Below are positions 49,232 to 60,169 of a stretch of DNA of 64,000 bases, piece by piece. How positions within the stretch are numbered: position 1 is the first letter of the stretch; every line of letters starts with the position of its first letter. Under the pieces are notes generated by a model. The model was not told where the DNA came from. It worked only from the letters and a program-made list of their open reading frames with translations, and ran no database searches. A program made the position numbers and the translations under genes. The stretch is from Pseudomonas fildesensis (lineage in GTDB: Bacteria > Pseudomonadota > Gammaproteobacteria > Pseudomonadales > Pseudomonadaceae): positions 124,001-188,000 of the forward strand of contig NZ_LFMW01000005.1 in assembly GCF_001050345.1 (NCBI RefSeq), written 5' to 3'.

Positions 49232-51139
49232 ATGTTTTCTCGGCTGACCCGCTTGCTGGTCAACGCCAGCGTCCGTATGAAGCTCGTGCTGGGTTTCGGC
49301 CAAGTACTGGTCCTCAGCATCATCATCGCCGTGACCGGCTGGCAAGCCCTGAATACTGCGCTGTTCCGTTCGAACAATTTGACGGTGCTGGGGCAACTGA
49401 CGGCCGCCGCTGAAGCGATGCGCGCGGAACGTATCGTTTACCGAACCCTGACGGACCGTGCCAGCCTGGGCAACATGGCCACGCAGATCGAGAAAATCGA
49501 CCAGCACCTGCGCTACCTTTCGGATCACCTTGTGGACCCGGCCGACGTGCAACGCATTCAGGACGCGGAACAGCAGGTGGCGAGTTTCAAAAGAGCACTC
49601 GTGGACTTGCCTCCGCTGATCGAACAACGGGAAAACACCCGACCTCCGCTCAGGAGCATTGCCCTCCAGGCCAACGACATTCTCGATCAACTGGCCCTCG
49701 AACTGCCTGACCAGCGCGACCCGAAAGCCCTCGACGCCATCGACAACCTGCGTCAGGCCATGGAGCACGCCGAGGATCGCACCCAGAGCCCCGCCTGGGC
49801 TGCCGAGTCGCTGCAAGCCTATGCCGAAGCGGTCGGCCAGACCCTCGACGCCATGGACATCGCTCAGGCCGCCGTCACGAGCCTGCCCGTGGATGCATCA
49901 CGGCTCAAAGCCGAACTGGCGAGCTACCGGGTGCAGCTGATAAAACTCAAGGACGCTCAAGTCACCACCGAAACCGCGCAGAACCACTTTGAACAACAGC
50001 TCAACCAGTTGCTGGAGCACAGCGACCGGGTCAGCCAGGGTCAGATTTTCAAGCGCGACCGCGAGGCGGATCACACCCGTACGCTGCTCGTCAGCGTCAC
50101 GCTCACCGCACTGCTGCTCGGCTCACTGGCCGCTTGGTGGATCGCCCGGCAGATTGCCGTGCCGTTGCGCCAGGTGCTGTCCGTCGCCAACCGTATCGCC
50201 GGGGGTGATCTCAGCCCCGGCGCCGAGGTGGAGCGCCGGGATGAGGTGGGCCAATTGCAACAAAGCATGCAACTGATGACCCGCAACCTGCGCAGCCTGA
50301 TCAGCGGCATTGGTGACAGCGCCCGGCAGATCGCCAGTGCGGCCGGGCAGCTATCGACCGTGACCGAACAGACGCGCGCCGGGGTCAACCGGCAGAAACA
50401 CGAAACCGACCAGGTCGCCACCGCCATGAACGAAATGCTCGCCACGGCCCACGAAGTCGCCCGGCATGCCGAACACGCGTCGCTCGCGGCCAATGAGGCG
50501 AATAAACAAGCCAGCGCCGGTGACAAGGTCGTCGCGCAGGCCATTGAACAGATCGGCTATCTGGCCAGCGAAATGGCCCTCTCCAGCCGGGCGATGCTCA
50601 CGTTGCAGCAGGAGAGCCAGAAGATCGGCAGCGTGCTGGACGTGATCAAGTCAGTGTCCCAGCAGACGAACCTGCTGGCGTTGAATGCCGCCATCGAAGC
50701 GGCTCGCGCGGGCAGCGCTGGCGAAGGGTTTGCCGTGGTGGCCGACGAGGTCCGCAGCCTGGCCCAACGCACCCAGGACTCCGCGGAAGAAATCGAAGGG
50801 CTGATCCTCGGCCTGCATGCCGGCACCCAGCAAGTGGCGGACATCATGGACAGCAGCCGCAGCCTCACCGACAACAGCGTCGGCCTGACCCGCGATGCCG
50901 GTGACGCACTGGCGGCCATTGCCCGGACGGTGTCGATCATCCAGGAAATGAACCCGCAGATCGCCGCCGCCGCCGAGCAGCAAAGCGCGGTGGCCGAGGA
51001 GATCAATCGCAGTGTGTTGAAGGTGCGGGATGTGTCGGAACACACCGCGGCCGCCAGTGAAGAAACGGCGGCGGCGAGCGTTCAATTGATGAGGTTGAGC
51101 ATGGATTTGCAGACGCTGGTCGGCAGGTTCCGACTCTGA
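49232..51139 (+). CDS. Methyl-accepting chemotaxis protein with HBM-type sensor (2)
   Basis: This 635-residue paralogue of the previous gene has the same plan: a first membrane helix (about 20-40), a helical periplasmic sensor (about 41-280), a second membrane helix, HAMP, and a signalling domain with [23 protein letters not shown]. It ends [13 protein letters not shown] 49232 is chosen for its GGAGG site; a GTG nine codons upstream is possible. The signalling halves are nearly alike, whereas the sensor halves differ strongly, consistent with duplication followed by a change of ligand. Confidence 0.92.
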   Translation: MFSRLTRLLVNASVRMKLVLGFGQVLVLSIIIAVTGWQALNTALFRSNNLTVLGQLTAAAEAMRAERIVYRTLTDRASLGNMATQIEKIDQHLRYLSDHLVDPADVQRIQDAEQQVASFKRALVDLPPLIEQRENTRPPLRSIALQANDILDQLALELPDQRDPKALDAIDNLRQAMEHAEDRTQSPAWAAESLQAYAEAVGQTLDAMDIAQAAVTSLPVDASRLKAELASYRVQLIKLKDAQVTTETAQNHFEQQLNQLLEHSDRVSQGQIFKRDREADHTRTLLVSVTLTALLLGSLAAWWIARQIAVPLRQVLSVANRIAGGDLSPGAEVERRDEVGQLQQSMQLMTRNLRSLISGIGDSARQIASAAGQLSTVTEQTRAGVNRQKHETDQVATAMNEMLATAHEVARHAEHASLAANEANKQASAGDKVVAQAIEQIGYLASEMALSSRAMLTLQQESQKIGSVLDVIKSVSQQTNLLALNAAIEAARAGSAGEGFAVVADEVRSLAQRTQDSAEEIEGLILGLHAGTQQVADIMDSSRSLTDNSVGLTRDAGDALAAIARTVSIIQEMNPQIAAAAEQQSAVAEEINRSVLKVRDVSEHTAAASEETAAASVQLMRLSMDLQTLVGRFRL

Positions 51140-51177
51140 GGCTCACAGCACGCGCCTTTGTGGCCACAGCGTTTTTT

Positions 51178-51310
51178 TGTGGCGAGCGAGCTTGCTCGCG
51201 CTGGGCTGCGAAGCAGCCCCAATAAGCTCACCGCGACTTTCCAGACAGCGCGCTGTTGGCAGGTTTCAGGGCCGCTACACGCCCCAGCGCGAGCAAGCTC
51301 GCTCGCCACA
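51178..51310. repeat. REP-type palindrome, TGTGGCGAG family, long form
   Basis: The outer arms TGTGGCGAGCGAGCTTGCTC and GAGCAAGCTCGCTCGCCACA are exact complements, with an inner GGGCTGCGAAGCAGCCC hairpin and a central spacer. It lies between convergent genes (chemoreceptor and ABC ATPase). Confidence 0.88.
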
Positions 51311-51323
51311 ATAAGTGCTTTTA

Positions 51324-52058
51324 TTACAGGACCTGGCGCAGGAACGCCTGGGCCCGAGGGTCTTTGGGCGCAGCGAAGAATTCGGCCGGGGCGGCGTCTT
51401 CGAGCAGCTTGCCGTGGTCGAAGAACAGCACCCGGTCGGCCACCTCACGGGCAAAGCCCATTTCGTGGGTGACACAGACCATGGTCATGCCTTCCAGGGC
51501 CAGGGTCTTCATCACATCCAGCACTTCGCCGACCATTTCCGGGTCGAGGGCCGAGGTGGGCTCATCGAACAACATCACCTTGGGCTCCATCGCCAGCGCA
51601 CGGGCAATCGCCACGCGCTGCTGCTGGCCGCCGGATAAACGTGACGGGAACTCGTTAGCCTTCTGCGCAATGCCGACCTTTTCCAGCAGCGCCATGGCCT
51701 TGGCTTCGCGATCCTTTTTGCCACGCTTGCGCACGACTTTTTGCGCCAGGCAGAGGTTTTCCAGCACGGTCATATGGGGGAACAGATTGAAGTGCTGGAA
51801 CACCATGCCGACTTCACGGCGATAGGCGTTCACATCGGTTTTCGGGTCGGCCAGTTGCAGGCCGTCGATGCTCACGGAGCCCGAGTCGAACTCTTCCAGG
51901 CCGTTGAGGCAGCGCAGGAAGGTCGACTTGCCGGAACCGGACGGGCCGATCACCACCAACACTTCGCCCTTGGCCACCTGGGTGGTGACGTGGTCCACCG
52001 CGCGCACCACGTGCCCACGGGTGTCGAAGACTTTTACCAGATCGCGGACTTCAATCAC
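51324..52058 (-). CDS. Polar amino acid ABC transporter ATP-binding protein
   Basis: This 244-residue ATPase of a polar amino acid importer (GlnQ/AatP type) has Walker [10 protein letters not shown], the Q-loop [16 protein letters not shown], signature [15 protein letters not shown], Walker [15 protein letters not shown] and the switch His in CVTHEMGFA. The start is GTG at 52056-52058 (giving [15 protein letters not shown]), with GGAGG 10 bases upstream. A TTG seven codons earlier is possible. It overlaps the permease end by 8 bases. Substrate is inferred to be an acidic or polar amino acid. Confidence 0.93.
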   Translation of the reverse strand: MIEVRDLVKVFDTRGHVVRAVDHVTTQVAKGEVLVVIGPSGSGKSTFLRCLNGLEEFDSGSVSIDGLQLADPKTDVNAYRREVGMVFQHFNLFPHMTVLENLCLAQKVVRKRGKKDREAKAMALLEKVGIAQKANEFPSRLSGGQQQRVAIARALAMEPKVMLFDEPTSALDPEMVGEVLDVMKTLALEGMTMVCVTHEMGFAREVADRVLFFDHGKLLEDAAPAEFFAAPKDPRAQAFLRQVL

Positions 52059-53010
52059 TTTGCGCGAGCCTCCGCTCAAGCCGGCTGGCCATTTTCGACA
52101 GCGGCAGGTTGATCAGCAGGTACAGGCCTGCGACACAGAACAGGATTTCAAATGGCGAAAACGAGGTGGTGATCACTTCGCGGCCGCTCTTGAGCAATTC
52201 GGTAATGGCGATCACCGACACCAGCGAAGTGTCTTTCACCAGGCTGATAAATTGCCCGGCCAGCGGTGGCAGCACGCGTTTGAACGCTTGCGGCAATACC
52301 ACATGGCGCATCGACTGGCTGGCACTCAGGCCCAGTGAACGCGCGGCTTCGTTTTGACCACGGGTGATGGACTGCACGCCGGCGCGGACGATTTCCGCCA
52401 CATAGGCACCGGTGAACAGCGACAGTGCCGCGATCCCGGCAAATTCCCGGGACAGGTTGAGCACCGTGCCAATAAAGAAATAGAAAATGAAGATCTGCAC
52501 CAACAGCGGCGTACCGCGCACCAGTTCGACGTAGATCGTCGACAGATCGCGCAAGGTCGGGTTGCTGGACAGCCGACACAAACCCGTGGCCAGGCCAATC
52601 GCCAAGCCGAGAATCCCCGACACCACCGACAGCCACAGCGTGGTCCACAACCCCCACATCAGCGGCCCCAGCGCCCAATGGCGGGTCACGCCGACTACAT
52701 CGCCTTCGGCCACATCGTCACCGCGTGCCACTTGCAGGCTGTTGCCAGCCACGCTCAGCGTTTGCTCGACGCCCGAGTCGTTGCGCAGGGTAACTTCGGC
52801 CACATCGCCTTTGCGCACCAGCTCAACGACAGTGGAAATATCCGCCGCACGCTGGGACGTTTCGGCTTCGTAGGCGAAGTACTGCGGCACGCGGTTCCAG
52901 CGCCATTCGTAGGACATCAACGAAGTGGCGTAGTACAAGGCGCCAGCCAGACCGACCAGCACGACCATGGTCAGCAGGTGCCAGGGCCATTGGGCTTTTT
53001 TCTGTTTCAT
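52051..53010 (-). CDS. Polar amino acid ABC transporter permease with periplasmic insert
   Basis: This 319-residue permease is longer than the usual HisM/GlnP type (about 220-250). A first membrane helix (about 10-31) is followed by about 80 hydrophilic residues (35-112, including [26 protein letters not shown]). The standard permease core then starts at [16 protein letters not shown]. The EAA loop is present ([30 protein letters not shown]). Only one permease gene is in the operon, so a homodimer is expected. It lies downstream of the two binding-protein genes. Confidence 0.9.
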   Translation of the reverse strand: MKQKKAQWPWHLLTMVVLVGLAGALYYATSLMSYEWRWNRVPQYFAYEAETSQRAADISTVVELVRKGDVAEVTLRNDSGVEQTLSVAGNSLQVARGDDVAEGDVVGVTRHWALGPLMWGLWTTLWLSVVSGILGLAIGLATGLCRLSSNPTLRDLSTIYVELVRGTPLLVQIFIFYFFIGTVLNLSREFAGIAALSLFTGAYVAEIVRAGVQSITRGQNEAARSLGLSASQSMRHVVLPQAFKRVLPPLAGQFISLVKDTSLVSVIAITELLKSGREVITTSFSPFEILFCVAGLYLLINLPLSKMASRLERRLAQSD

Positions 53011-53032
53011 TGCGAGTTCCGGGATTGATTGA

Positions 53033-53138
53033 GATCGTTCCTACGCTCTGCGTGGGAATGCCTCACTGGACGCTCTGCGTCCGCTTTTTGACGCGGAGCG
53101 TCACGGGCTGCATTCCCACGCAGCGCGTGGGAACGATC
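53033..53138. repeat. REP-type palindrome, GATCGTTCC family
   Basis: The arms GATCGTTCC(T)ACGC...GTGGGAATG and CATTCCCACG...GTGGGAACGATC are inverted complements, with an inner GGACGCTCTGCGTCC hairpin. It is a third, distinct REP family and interrupts the gap between the permease and the binding protein upstream of it. Confidence 0.85.
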
Positions 53139-53171
53139 GAGGCTAGGCGGCCTCCCTTGCCACAGCAGCTC

Positions 53172-53972
53172 TTATTCCATGTCCTTGAGCCACTCGGAGC
53201 TCTTGAACCACTTGTCATGGATGCGATCGTAGGTGCCGTCGTTACGGATCTGGTGCAGAAAGTTGTTGATGAAGTTGAGGCTGTCGTAATCGCCTTTTTT
53301 CAGGCCAAACGCCAACGGCTCAAAGGTGAACGGTTCTTCCAGGAATACCAGCTTGCCGTTACCGACTTTTTTCTCGGCAACCACGTTGTACGGCGCGTCA
53401 TACACAAAGGCATCGGCCTTGCCATTGACCACGTCCAGCACGCCTTCCTGCTCGTTGTCGTAGCCGTGGTACTTGGCCTTGGAGATCAGCTTCTTGGCGA
53501 CCATCTCACCGGTGGTACCAAGCTTGGAGGTCAGGCGGTACTTCTCGTCGTTCAGGTCTTTGTAGGACTTGATGGTGCCTTCCAAATCCTTGCGGATCAG
53601 CAAGGTCTGACCGACCACAATGAAGGGTTCGCTGAAGTTCAGGCGCAGGTTGCGTTCCTGGGTCAGGGTCATGCCGCTGCCGATCATGTCGAACTTGCCG
53701 GTGAGGAAGGCCGGGATGATGCCGTCGTAGCCGGTGGAAACCAGTTCCAGCTTGACGCCCATGGACTTGGCCATTGCCTTGAGGATGTCGACTTCGAAGC
53801 CGATGATTTCACCGCGTTTGTCGGTCATTTCGAACGGCATGTAGGTCGGGTCCATGCCGACTTTCAGCGTGCCGCGCTTGACCGCCTCATCGATGGCGCC
53901 CGCCTGTGCCGCAGTCGCGGCAACCAGCGCGGTGACGCCTAGCAGCAGCATCGAAAGATACTTTTTCATCAT
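53172..53972 (-). CDS. Polar amino acid ABC transporter substrate-binding protein (1)
   Basis: This 266-residue periplasmic protein of the SBP_bac_3 family has a signal peptide ending ATAAQA. The ligand-binding fold reads GTLKVGMDPTYMPFEMTDKRG, DMIGSGMTLTQERNLRLNFSEPF, then TTGEMVAKK and GKADAFVYDAPYN. The start is one of two adjacent ATGs (53972 or 53969), with AGGGG upstream; an earlier reading to 54062 has no signal peptide at its start. It is immediately upstream of the permease and a REP element. Ligand not determinable. Confidence 0.92.
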   Translation of the reverse strand: MMKKYLSMLLLGVTALVAATAAQAGAIDEAVKRGTLKVGMDPTYMPFEMTDKRGEIIGFEVDILKAMAKSMGVKLELVSTGYDGIIPAFLTGKFDMIGSGMTLTQERNLRLNFSEPFIVVGQTLLIRKDLEGTIKSYKDLNDEKYRLTSKLGTTGEMVAKKLISKAKYHGYDNEQEGVLDVVNGKADAFVYDAPYNVVAEKKVGNGKLVFLEEPFTFEPLAFGLKKGDYDSLNFINNFLHQIRNDGTYDRIHDKWFKSSEWLKDME

Positions 53973-54178
53973 CAAGTCCCCTGAACGATTCGTATGAGGT
54001 CGGCGCGCAAAAAGGGCTGCACCATTTCGGGGTGCGATCCTAACCCACTCGCTGCCCGTCACAAAGGTTTCACCGGCATTTGTTGTCGGGGTATGTCAGA
54101 AAAGCCCTACAACGGTGCGGCGAAGCACACGCGCAGACACCTCGCGACACTTGATTGATGTGTAAGCAGTTATGACTT

Positions 54179-54979
54179 TCAGTCGACTTCAGCCATCCAG
54201 GCGGTGTCCTTGAACCACTTGTCGTACAGGCGATCGTAGGTCCCGTCCTGGGCCACCTGGTTAAGGAAATGGTTGATCCAGTTGAGGCTGTCGTAGTCGC
54301 CTTTTTTCAGGCCAAACGCCAGCGGTTCGTAGGTGAAGGGCTGTTCCAGTGACAGAAGGGAGCTGTTTTCAGGCTTGGCGATGGCGATCAGGTTGTAGGG
54401 CGCGTCATGGATAAAGGCGTCGGCCGCGCCAATCACCACCCGCTGCACCCCCTCCTCCGGCGTTGCGAAACTGCTTAACCGAGCATTCCCCAGAAACCGT
54501 CGCGCTGCGGCTTCCCCGGTGGTGCCTTCAGTGGCGGCAATGCGGTAGCTCGCGTCATCCAGGTCCTCGATGCTTTCGACCTTGCCAGCCAGCCTCGGAT
54601 GCAGCAGCACGGTTTGCCCAACCACGATAAAGGAGTCGCTGAAATTGAGCTTCAAGTTGCGCTCCTGCGTCACCGTCATGCCGCTGCCGATCAAATCAAA
54701 CTTCTTCGCCATCAACCCTGACAGTAACTCGGTGTAAGGCACCGCGACCAGTTCAAGCTCCACGCCCAAGGCGCGGCTCATTGCATGAAGCAGGTCAATC
54801 TCAAAGCCGACGATGCGCCCCTGTTTATCGGTCATTTCGAAGGGGACGTAGGTGGGCGTGGTGCCCACCTTCAGCACCCCACGCCGAACAGCGTCGTCAA
54901 TCGCGCCAGCCTGCACCAGGCCTCCGTAAATCAATGCGACAGCGCCGATCAGCAATGCCGAACCATACTTTTTGATCAT
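54179..54979 (-). CDS. Polar amino acid ABC transporter substrate-binding protein (2)
   Basis: This 266-residue paralogue of the next gene has the same length and framework (FEMTDKQGRIVGFEIDLLHAM, DLIGSGMTVTQERNLKLNFSDSF, EPLAFGLKKGDYDSLNWINHFL). A signal peptide ends GLVQA. Several ligand-site neighbours differ, for example VPYTELLSGLMAKKF versus TGYDGIIPAFLTGKF. It lies 206 bases upstream of the first binding-protein gene on the same strand, and a GGAGG site precedes its ATG. It probably feeds the same permease with a different ligand. Confidence 0.9.
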   Translation of the reverse strand: MIKKYGSALLIGAVALIYGGLVQAGAIDDAVRRGVLKVGTTPTYVPFEMTDKQGRIVGFEIDLLHAMSRALGVELELVAVPYTELLSGLMAKKFDLIGSGMTVTQERNLKLNFSDSFIVVGQTVLLHPRLAGKVESIEDLDDASYRIAATEGTTGEAAARRFLGNARLSSFATPEEGVQRVVIGAADAFIHDAPYNLIAIAKPENSSLLSLEQPFTYEPLAFGLKKGDYDSLNWINHFLNQVAQDGTYDRLYDKWFKDTAWMAEVD

Positions 54980-55131
54980 GAATCCTCCGTGACCGAGTCA
55001 AATTTGGGGGGCGATGCTAACTCAGCAGCGGGCACGGAAATACGCCTCGAACGAGGGTCTTTTGTTTCGAAATAACAAGGAGTTAGGACTAAAAGGAAGA
55101 AGCTGTAAACGCTGTAGGATCAGCGCTACGA

Positions 55132-55160
55132 ACGCCCCCGAGGTGAGCCCTCGGGGGCGT
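55132..55160. terminator. Perfect 11-bp hairpin after opgH
   Basis: ACGCCCCCGAG pairs with CTCGGGGGCGT around a 7-base loop, starting 5 bases past the opgH stop. No T-tract follows in the minus direction, so it may be a weak terminator or an RNA 3'-end stabiliser. Confidence 0.5.
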
Positions 55161-55165
55161 CTGAA

Positions 55166-57736
55166 TCAGGCCGGTTGGGCCTGGGACGACAGCGGTTGCA
55201 ACGGCAGCAACGGCGCGTGAGGGTCGGATTTGATCGACTCACGCCAGGCCGCCAGCCACTCAGGGTGACCTTCGCTCCAGACCTGTTCATGCAAACGGGC
55301 CAGCGCGACCGGGTCGCTGAGCAGCGCCAGACGCTCGCCGTTGTTAAGGCCGGCAGGGCCGACTTTCAACGCATGGCGAATACGGTCGGTACGCAGCCAT
55401 TCAATCGGCTCCGCCTGACCATGCCGCGAGGTCGCCAAGGCGCAGGCCAGGGCGTTCTGCTGCGGGTCGACCACCGAACGCACAAACCCGTCATTGAGGG
55501 CGTGCCAACGGTTTTCGTGGGTGTACTTCTCGGTCGACAGCAGCGCTTGCGGCGGGTTGTATTCCTCAGGGATCAGGAACAGGCTCTCGTCGCGCGACTT
55601 GAGGCCCAGCTTGACCCGGCTGGAAATCACCGACACCGGGATCGACAGCATCAGCGAACCGACAATCGGAATCAGCCACCACAGGAAGCTCGGGTTCAAC
55701 CACACCACCAACAGCGCCCAGAGGAAGCCGAGCAGGGTTTGCGGACCGTGGCGCTTGACCGCCTCGCTCCATGGCGTGGAGTCGTCGTCACGCTGTGGCG
55801 AATTCCAGGTCGCCGCCCAGCCGAGGAACGCGGCGAGTACGAAACGCGTGTGGAAAATCATCCGCACCGGCGCCAGCAGCATGGAGAACAGCATCTCCAG
55901 CAGCATCGACAAGGTCACCTTGAACTTGCCGCCGAACTCTTTCGCGCCCTTGGCCCAAATCAGGATGATGCTCAGCAATTTAGGCAGGAACAGCAGCACG
56001 ATGGTGGTGGAGAACAGCGCCACCGCCTTGTCCGGATGCCATTGCGGCCACAGCGGGTACAACTGGCGTGGCGCCATGAAGTACTGCGGCTCCATCAAGG
56101 TGTTTACCGCCAGCAAGGCTGTCGACAGCACCAGGAAGAAGAACCACAACGGCGCCGACAGGTAAGACATCACGCCCGTCAGGAACACCGCGCGGTGCAC
56201 CGGGTGCATGCCTTTAACCAGGAACAGGCGGAAGTTCATCAGGTTGCCGTGGCACCAGCGACGGTCACGCTTGAGTTCGTCCAGCAGGTTCGGCGGCAGT
56301 TCTTCGTAGCTGCCCGGCAAGTCGTAGGCAATCCACACGCCCCAGCCGGCACGGCGCATCAGCGCTGCTTCAACAAAGTCGTGGGACAGAATCGCACCGG
56401 CAAATGCGCCTTTACCTGGCAACGGCGCGAGGGCGCAGTGCTCGATAAACGGTTTCATGCGGATGATTGCGTTGTGACCCCAGTAGTGGGATTCACCCAA
56501 CTGCCAGAAGTGCAGGCCGGCCGTGAACAGCGGGCCGTATACGCGGGTGGCGAACTGCTGCATGCGTGCATACAGGGTGTCCATGCCCGACGCACGCGGC
56601 GCGGTCTGGATGATGCCCGCATCCGGCGTGGCTTCCATCAAGCGCACCAGGCTGGTCAGGCATTCGCCGCTCATGACGCTGTCGGCGTCGAGAACGACCA
56701 TGTATTTATAGTCACCGCCCCAACGACGGCAGAAGTCGTCGAGGTTGCCGCTCTTGCGTTTGACGCGACGGCGACGGCGGCGATAGAAGATCTTGCCGAA
56801 GCCACCGGCTTCGCGGCAAACGTCGAGCCAGGCTTGCTGCTCGGCGATGCAGATGTCGGCGTCGTTACTGTCACTGAGGACGAAGAAATCGAAGCGGTCC
56901 AGGTCACCGGTAGCGGCCACCGACTCGAACGTCGCGCGCAGACCGGCGAATACCCGCGGCACGTCTTCGTTGCAGATCGGCATCACCAGTGCGGTGCGCG
57001 CGTCCTTAGGAATCGGTTCGTCGCCGGCACTTTTACCGGAAATCCGGTATTTATCGTGACCGGTAAGCAGTTCGAGGAAGCCCATCAGCGCGGTCCAGAA
57101 ACCGGCCGAAACCCAGCAGAACAAGATCCCGAACATGATCAGGATGCTGGTTTGCAGGGCGTAAGGCAGTACCTGGGTAGCGGTTTGCAACAGGGTCTGG
57201 TTGCGAACCTCGTCGAAGTCGACCAGCGACCAGCCCTGGTACGGCATGATGCCTTTCATGTACCAGCCGGCAACGATGGTTTGGCCGAGCATCAGCACCA
57301 GCAGGATATAACGGCGGATCGAACCGACGGTGCGCCAGCGCGCAGCCGGCAACACACGATCATCTTTCGGCGGCTTTGGCGGGTTGGTGCGACCGGTCAT
57401 CCGGCGCCAACCGCGCACCAGGATATTGGTGCGCCATGGCTCCGGCACGACCTTGGTCCGACGAATCGGCGGCGTGGCCTTGAGGCACACGCGACCACTG
57501 GCGTCGAGCGCCAGCATCTCGGCGTCCTGCAGTTCTTCGGCCGTGCCGAGGGTCAACCGGCGGCCGACCGACGCCTGGGCGGCGTCGGTGGGCGCGTCGA
57601 ACGTCGAGGACGACAAGCGTTCGTGCAGTTCGGTGAAGGATGAGCAACCCGCCAGTTCGGCGCGCTGCTCAGCGGTCATCGGAAGATGCGCCAGGTACTC
57701 GGACAGAGTCTCTGGCTGGACTTGAGAATTACTCAT
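55166..57736 (-). CDS. opgH: Glucans biosynthesis glucosyltransferase H
   Basis: This 856-residue inner-membrane family 2 glycosyltransferase makes the beta-1,2 backbone of osmoregulated periplasmic glucans from UDP-glucose. Two membrane helices come before the catalytic loop (about 140-215). Catalytic motifs are [27 protein letters not shown] and the RRWCHGN (QxxRW-like) motif. Several C-terminal membrane segments follow. Its ATG overlaps the opgG stop by 8 bases. Length is typical of Pseudomonas OpgH (MdoH). Confidence 0.96.
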   Translation of the reverse strand: MSNSQVQPETLSEYLAHLPMTAEQRAELAGCSSFTELHERLSSSTFDAPTDAAQASVGRRLTLGTAEELQDAEMLALDASGRVCLKATPPIRRTKVVPEPWRTNILVRGWRRMTGRTNPPKPPKDDRVLPAARWRTVGSIRRYILLVLMLGQTIVAGWYMKGIMPYQGWSLVDFDEVRNQTLLQTATQVLPYALQTSILIMFGILFCWVSAGFWTALMGFLELLTGHDKYRISGKSAGDEPIPKDARTALVMPICNEDVPRVFAGLRATFESVAATGDLDRFDFFVLSDSNDADICIAEQQAWLDVCREAGGFGKIFYRRRRRRVKRKSGNLDDFCRRWGGDYKYMVVLDADSVMSGECLTSLVRLMEATPDAGIIQTAPRASGMDTLYARMQQFATRVYGPLFTAGLHFWQLGESHYWGHNAIIRMKPFIEHCALAPLPGKGAFAGAILSHDFVEAALMRRAGWGVWIAYDLPGSYEELPPNLLDELKRDRRWCHGNLMNFRLFLVKGMHPVHRAVFLTGVMSYLSAPLWFFFLVLSTALLAVNTLMEPQYFMAPRQLYPLWPQWHPDKAVALFSTTIVLLFLPKLLSIILIWAKGAKEFGGKFKVTLSMLLEMLFSMLLAPVRMIFHTRFVLAAFLGWAATWNSPQRDDDSTPWSEAVKRHGPQTLLGFLWALLVVWLNPSFLWWLIPIVGSLMLSIPVSVISSRVKLGLKSRDESLFLIPEEYNPPQALLSTEKYTHENRWHALNDGFVRSVVDPQQNALACALATSRHGQAEPIEWLRTDRIRHALKVGPAGLNNGERLALLSDPVALARLHEQVWSEGHPEWLAAWRESIKSDPHAPLLPLQPLSSQAQPA

Positions 57737-59465
57737 CGGCAGGCAACTGATAGCTCCAGGTTTCGGTCAGGACTTGCTCTGTCTTGATCGGCTCCGGTGT
57801 GGCTGGGGCAGCTTCTGGCTGCTTGGCTTCCTTGTCTTTCGCGTCTTTCTTGGCCTGTTTCTCGTGTTGCTTGGCCAAAACCTTGTCGGCCTTGAGCACT
57901 TGGGTCGAAACCTGCTCCGGCTCCGGCTGCACGATGTCTTGCACCAGGGCCGCGCGCATTTCGGTTGGCTTGCCGGCGTCCTTGATCTTCATGCGCAGGG
58001 TCAGGCGCCAGCCTTTGGTGTGTTCGTTGTAGCGCACGCTGTTCTCAACCAGTTCAGCGTTGTCACCCACGCTCACCTGGCTGCGCACCGGGGCGTCCGG
58101 CAGCAGTTTCTTCAGGGACGGGCCCTCGAAGTCCACCAGGTAAGCCACGCTGCCATCCGGCTGACGGATCAGGTTGGATTGCTTCACGTCACCCGTGGAA
58201 CGCAGGGTCTGCTTGACCCAGGCGCTTTCCGGCGAATGGAACGCAGCGTCGTCCAGGGTCCAGTGCAGGCGGTAGGCGACGTCAAGCGGCTCACCGACTT
58301 TAGGCAGTTCGGCCGGGCTCCAGAAGGCAACGATGTTGTCGTTGGTTTCGTCGGCGGTCGGGATCTCGACCAGGTCGACGGAACCCTTGCCCCAGTCACC
58401 TTCAGGCTCGATCCAGGCGCTTGGGCGCTTGTCGTAGTTGTCGTCCAGGTCTTCGTAGTGGCTGAAGTTGCGGCCGCGTTGCAGCAGGCCGAAACCACGC
58501 GGGTTCTCTACGGTGAAGTTGCTGACCGACAAGTGTTTAGGGTTGTTCAGCGGGCGCCAGATCCACTCGCCGTTACCGGCATGAATCGACAGGCCGCTCG
58601 AATCGTGCAGCTCGCGACGGTAGTTGAGCACCTTGGACGGCTGGTTGGCGCCGAACAGGAACATCGAGGTCAACGGGGCAACGCCCAGCTTGCTGACCTT
58701 GTCGCGCAGGAACATCTGGGATTTGACGTCGACCACGGTGTCGGTGCCCGGACGCAGGATCAGGCGATAGGCAGCGGTGGCGCGCGGCGAATCCAGCAGG
58801 GCGAAGATCACCAGGTGCTTGTCACCCGGCTTCGGACGCTCGATCCAGAACTCGGTAAACCGTGGGAACTCTTCACCGGACGGCAGCGCGGTATCGATCG
58901 CCATGCCACGGGCGGACAGGCCATAGACCTGGTCCTTGCCGACGACGCGGAAGTAGCTGGCGCCGAGCATGGTCATGATTTCGTCTTGCTTGTCGCCCTT
59001 GTTGATCGGATACAGGACACGGAAGCCGGCATAACCCAACTGTTCGGTGGCCTTGGGATCAAATTTGACGTCGCCGAAATCGAAGCGAGTCGGGTCGTAT
59101 TTGATTTCATTGACGCTGTCAGCGGTGACTTCGTTGATTTTCACCGGTGTATCGAAGTGCATACCCTGGTGATAGAAGGACAGCTTGAACGGGGTATTTT
59201 GATCGGCCCACTCGGCTTTTTCGTTGCGGAAACGAATCTTCTGGTAATCGGCGAATTTCATTTCGCGGAATTCGTTCGGCAGATTGCTGCGCGGAGCTTC
59301 GTATTTCTGCCCGGCCAGCTCTTTTGCCTTGGCCGACACATCATCCAGACTGAATGCCCACAGTTGACCCGCGCCGAACAGGCAAAACAGGGCAGAGCCC
59401 GTTACCAGTACGTTTCGTAACCGTTTGGCAGACAATTTTGGTGCATTACAGGGACTAACAATCAC
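57729..59465 (-). CDS. opgG: Glucans biosynthesis protein G (periplasmic)
   Basis: This 578-residue secreted protein works with OpgH on branching or processing of periplasmic glucans. It starts at GTG 59463-59465 (giving [18 protein letters not shown]) with GCGAGGG upstream; an ATG nine codons earlier is the alternative. The signal peptide runs to about residue 37 (ending QLWA). The MdoG fold includes [39 protein letters not shown] and [21 protein letters not shown] charged Lys/Glu/Ala-rich insert lies near the C-terminus (about 530-560). First gene of opgGH. Confidence 0.95.
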   Translation of the reverse strand: MIVSPCNAPKLSAKRLRNVLVTGSALFCLFGAGQLWAFSLDDVSAKAKELAGQKYEAPRSNLPNEFREMKFADYQKIRFRNEKAEWADQNTPFKLSFYHQGMHFDTPVKINEVTADSVNEIKYDPTRFDFGDVKFDPKATEQLGYAGFRVLYPINKGDKQDEIMTMLGASYFRVVGKDQVYGLSARGMAIDTALPSGEEFPRFTEFWIERPKPGDKHLVIFALLDSPRATAAYRLILRPGTDTVVDVKSQMFLRDKVSKLGVAPLTSMFLFGANQPSKVLNYRRELHDSSGLSIHAGNGEWIWRPLNNPKHLSVSNFTVENPRGFGLLQRGRNFSHYEDLDDNYDKRPSAWIEPEGDWGKGSVDLVEIPTADETNDNIVAFWSPAELPKVGEPLDVAYRLHWTLDDAAFHSPESAWVKQTLRSTGDVKQSNLIRQPDGSVAYLVDFEGPSLKKLLPDAPVRSQVSVGDNAELVENSVRYNEHTKGWRLTLRMKIKDAGKPTEMRAALVQDIVQPEPEQVSTQVLKADKVLAKQHEKQAKKDAKDKEAKQPEAAPATPEPIKTEQVLTETWSYQLPADE

Positions 59466-59731
59466 GAGCAACCCTCGCCGAAAACAGATCAAAAAACCAA
59501 CGGCCAGCTATCTATATGCCAGGTTGGCGAGCATTGTTCCGACTCCCCTGGGGCTAAATGATTCCCCAATGGCTATCGGACAAGTCTCTACCTAAGTCAA
59601 AAATGGACCAAACAACGCTGATCCCCGTAGCGCGCGATTATCTAGTAGCCCGCGATACAACGCATCAGGGACAACCAAGTATTTGTAGTGAAACCCTGCG
59701 TTTTTAAGCATTAAAGTCGTTTTTAATACAT

Positions 59732-60169
59732 TCATGTCTGTAAGAGGAAGGTCACAGGGCCATCATTGACCAAATGCACCTGCATATCGGCGCCAAAACG
59801 CCCGGACGCCACCTTGCCATGCAATTGTTGCGCTTGTAACAGCAAGTGTTCAAAAAGCGCCGCTCCCAACGCCGGAGGGGCCGCTGTAGAGAAGCTTGGC
59901 CGCAGCCCGCTTTTTGTATCCGCCGCCAGGGTGAACTGTGACACCAGCAGCAAACCGCCGCCGATATCCTTCAACGACAAGTTCATTTTGCCCTCGTCGT
60001 CGCTGAACACCCGGTAGTTAAGCAGCTTGTGCAGCAGTTTGTCGGCGCTCTCGGGTGTATCTGAAGGCTCAACGGCCACCAGCACCAGCAAACCCTGGTC
60101 AATCGCCCCGACAATTTCTCCTGCCACTTCTACCCGGGCGCCACGCACCCGCTGCAACAGACCCTTCAT
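59732..60169 (-). CDS. dtd: D-aminoacyl-tRNA deacylase
   Basis: This 145-residue dimeric proofreading enzyme removes D-amino acids (and glycine) from mischarged tRNA. The two signature motifs are present: SQFTL (about 77-81) and the Gly-cisPro motif in [10 protein letters not shown] near the end. The N-terminus [15 protein letters not shown] is standard. The ATG overlaps the pip stop by 4 bases, so both are translated from one message. Confidence 0.96.
   Translation of the reverse strand: MKGLLQRVRGARVEVAGEIVGAIDQGLLVLVAVEPSDTPESADKLLHKLLNYRVFSDDEGKMNLSLKDIGGGLLLVSQFTLAADTKSGLRPSFSTAAPPALGAALFEHLLLQAQQLHGKVASGRFGADMQVHLVNDGPVTFLLQT

Noticed and set aside
55175..57643. Plus-strand 822-codon frame opposite opgH
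   Set aside because: Antisense shadow of opgH, with arginine/histidine/glutamine-rich composition and no recognisable motif.
57774..59420. Plus-strand 548-codon frame opposite opgG
   Set aside because: Antisense shadow; no ribosome-binding site or family motif.
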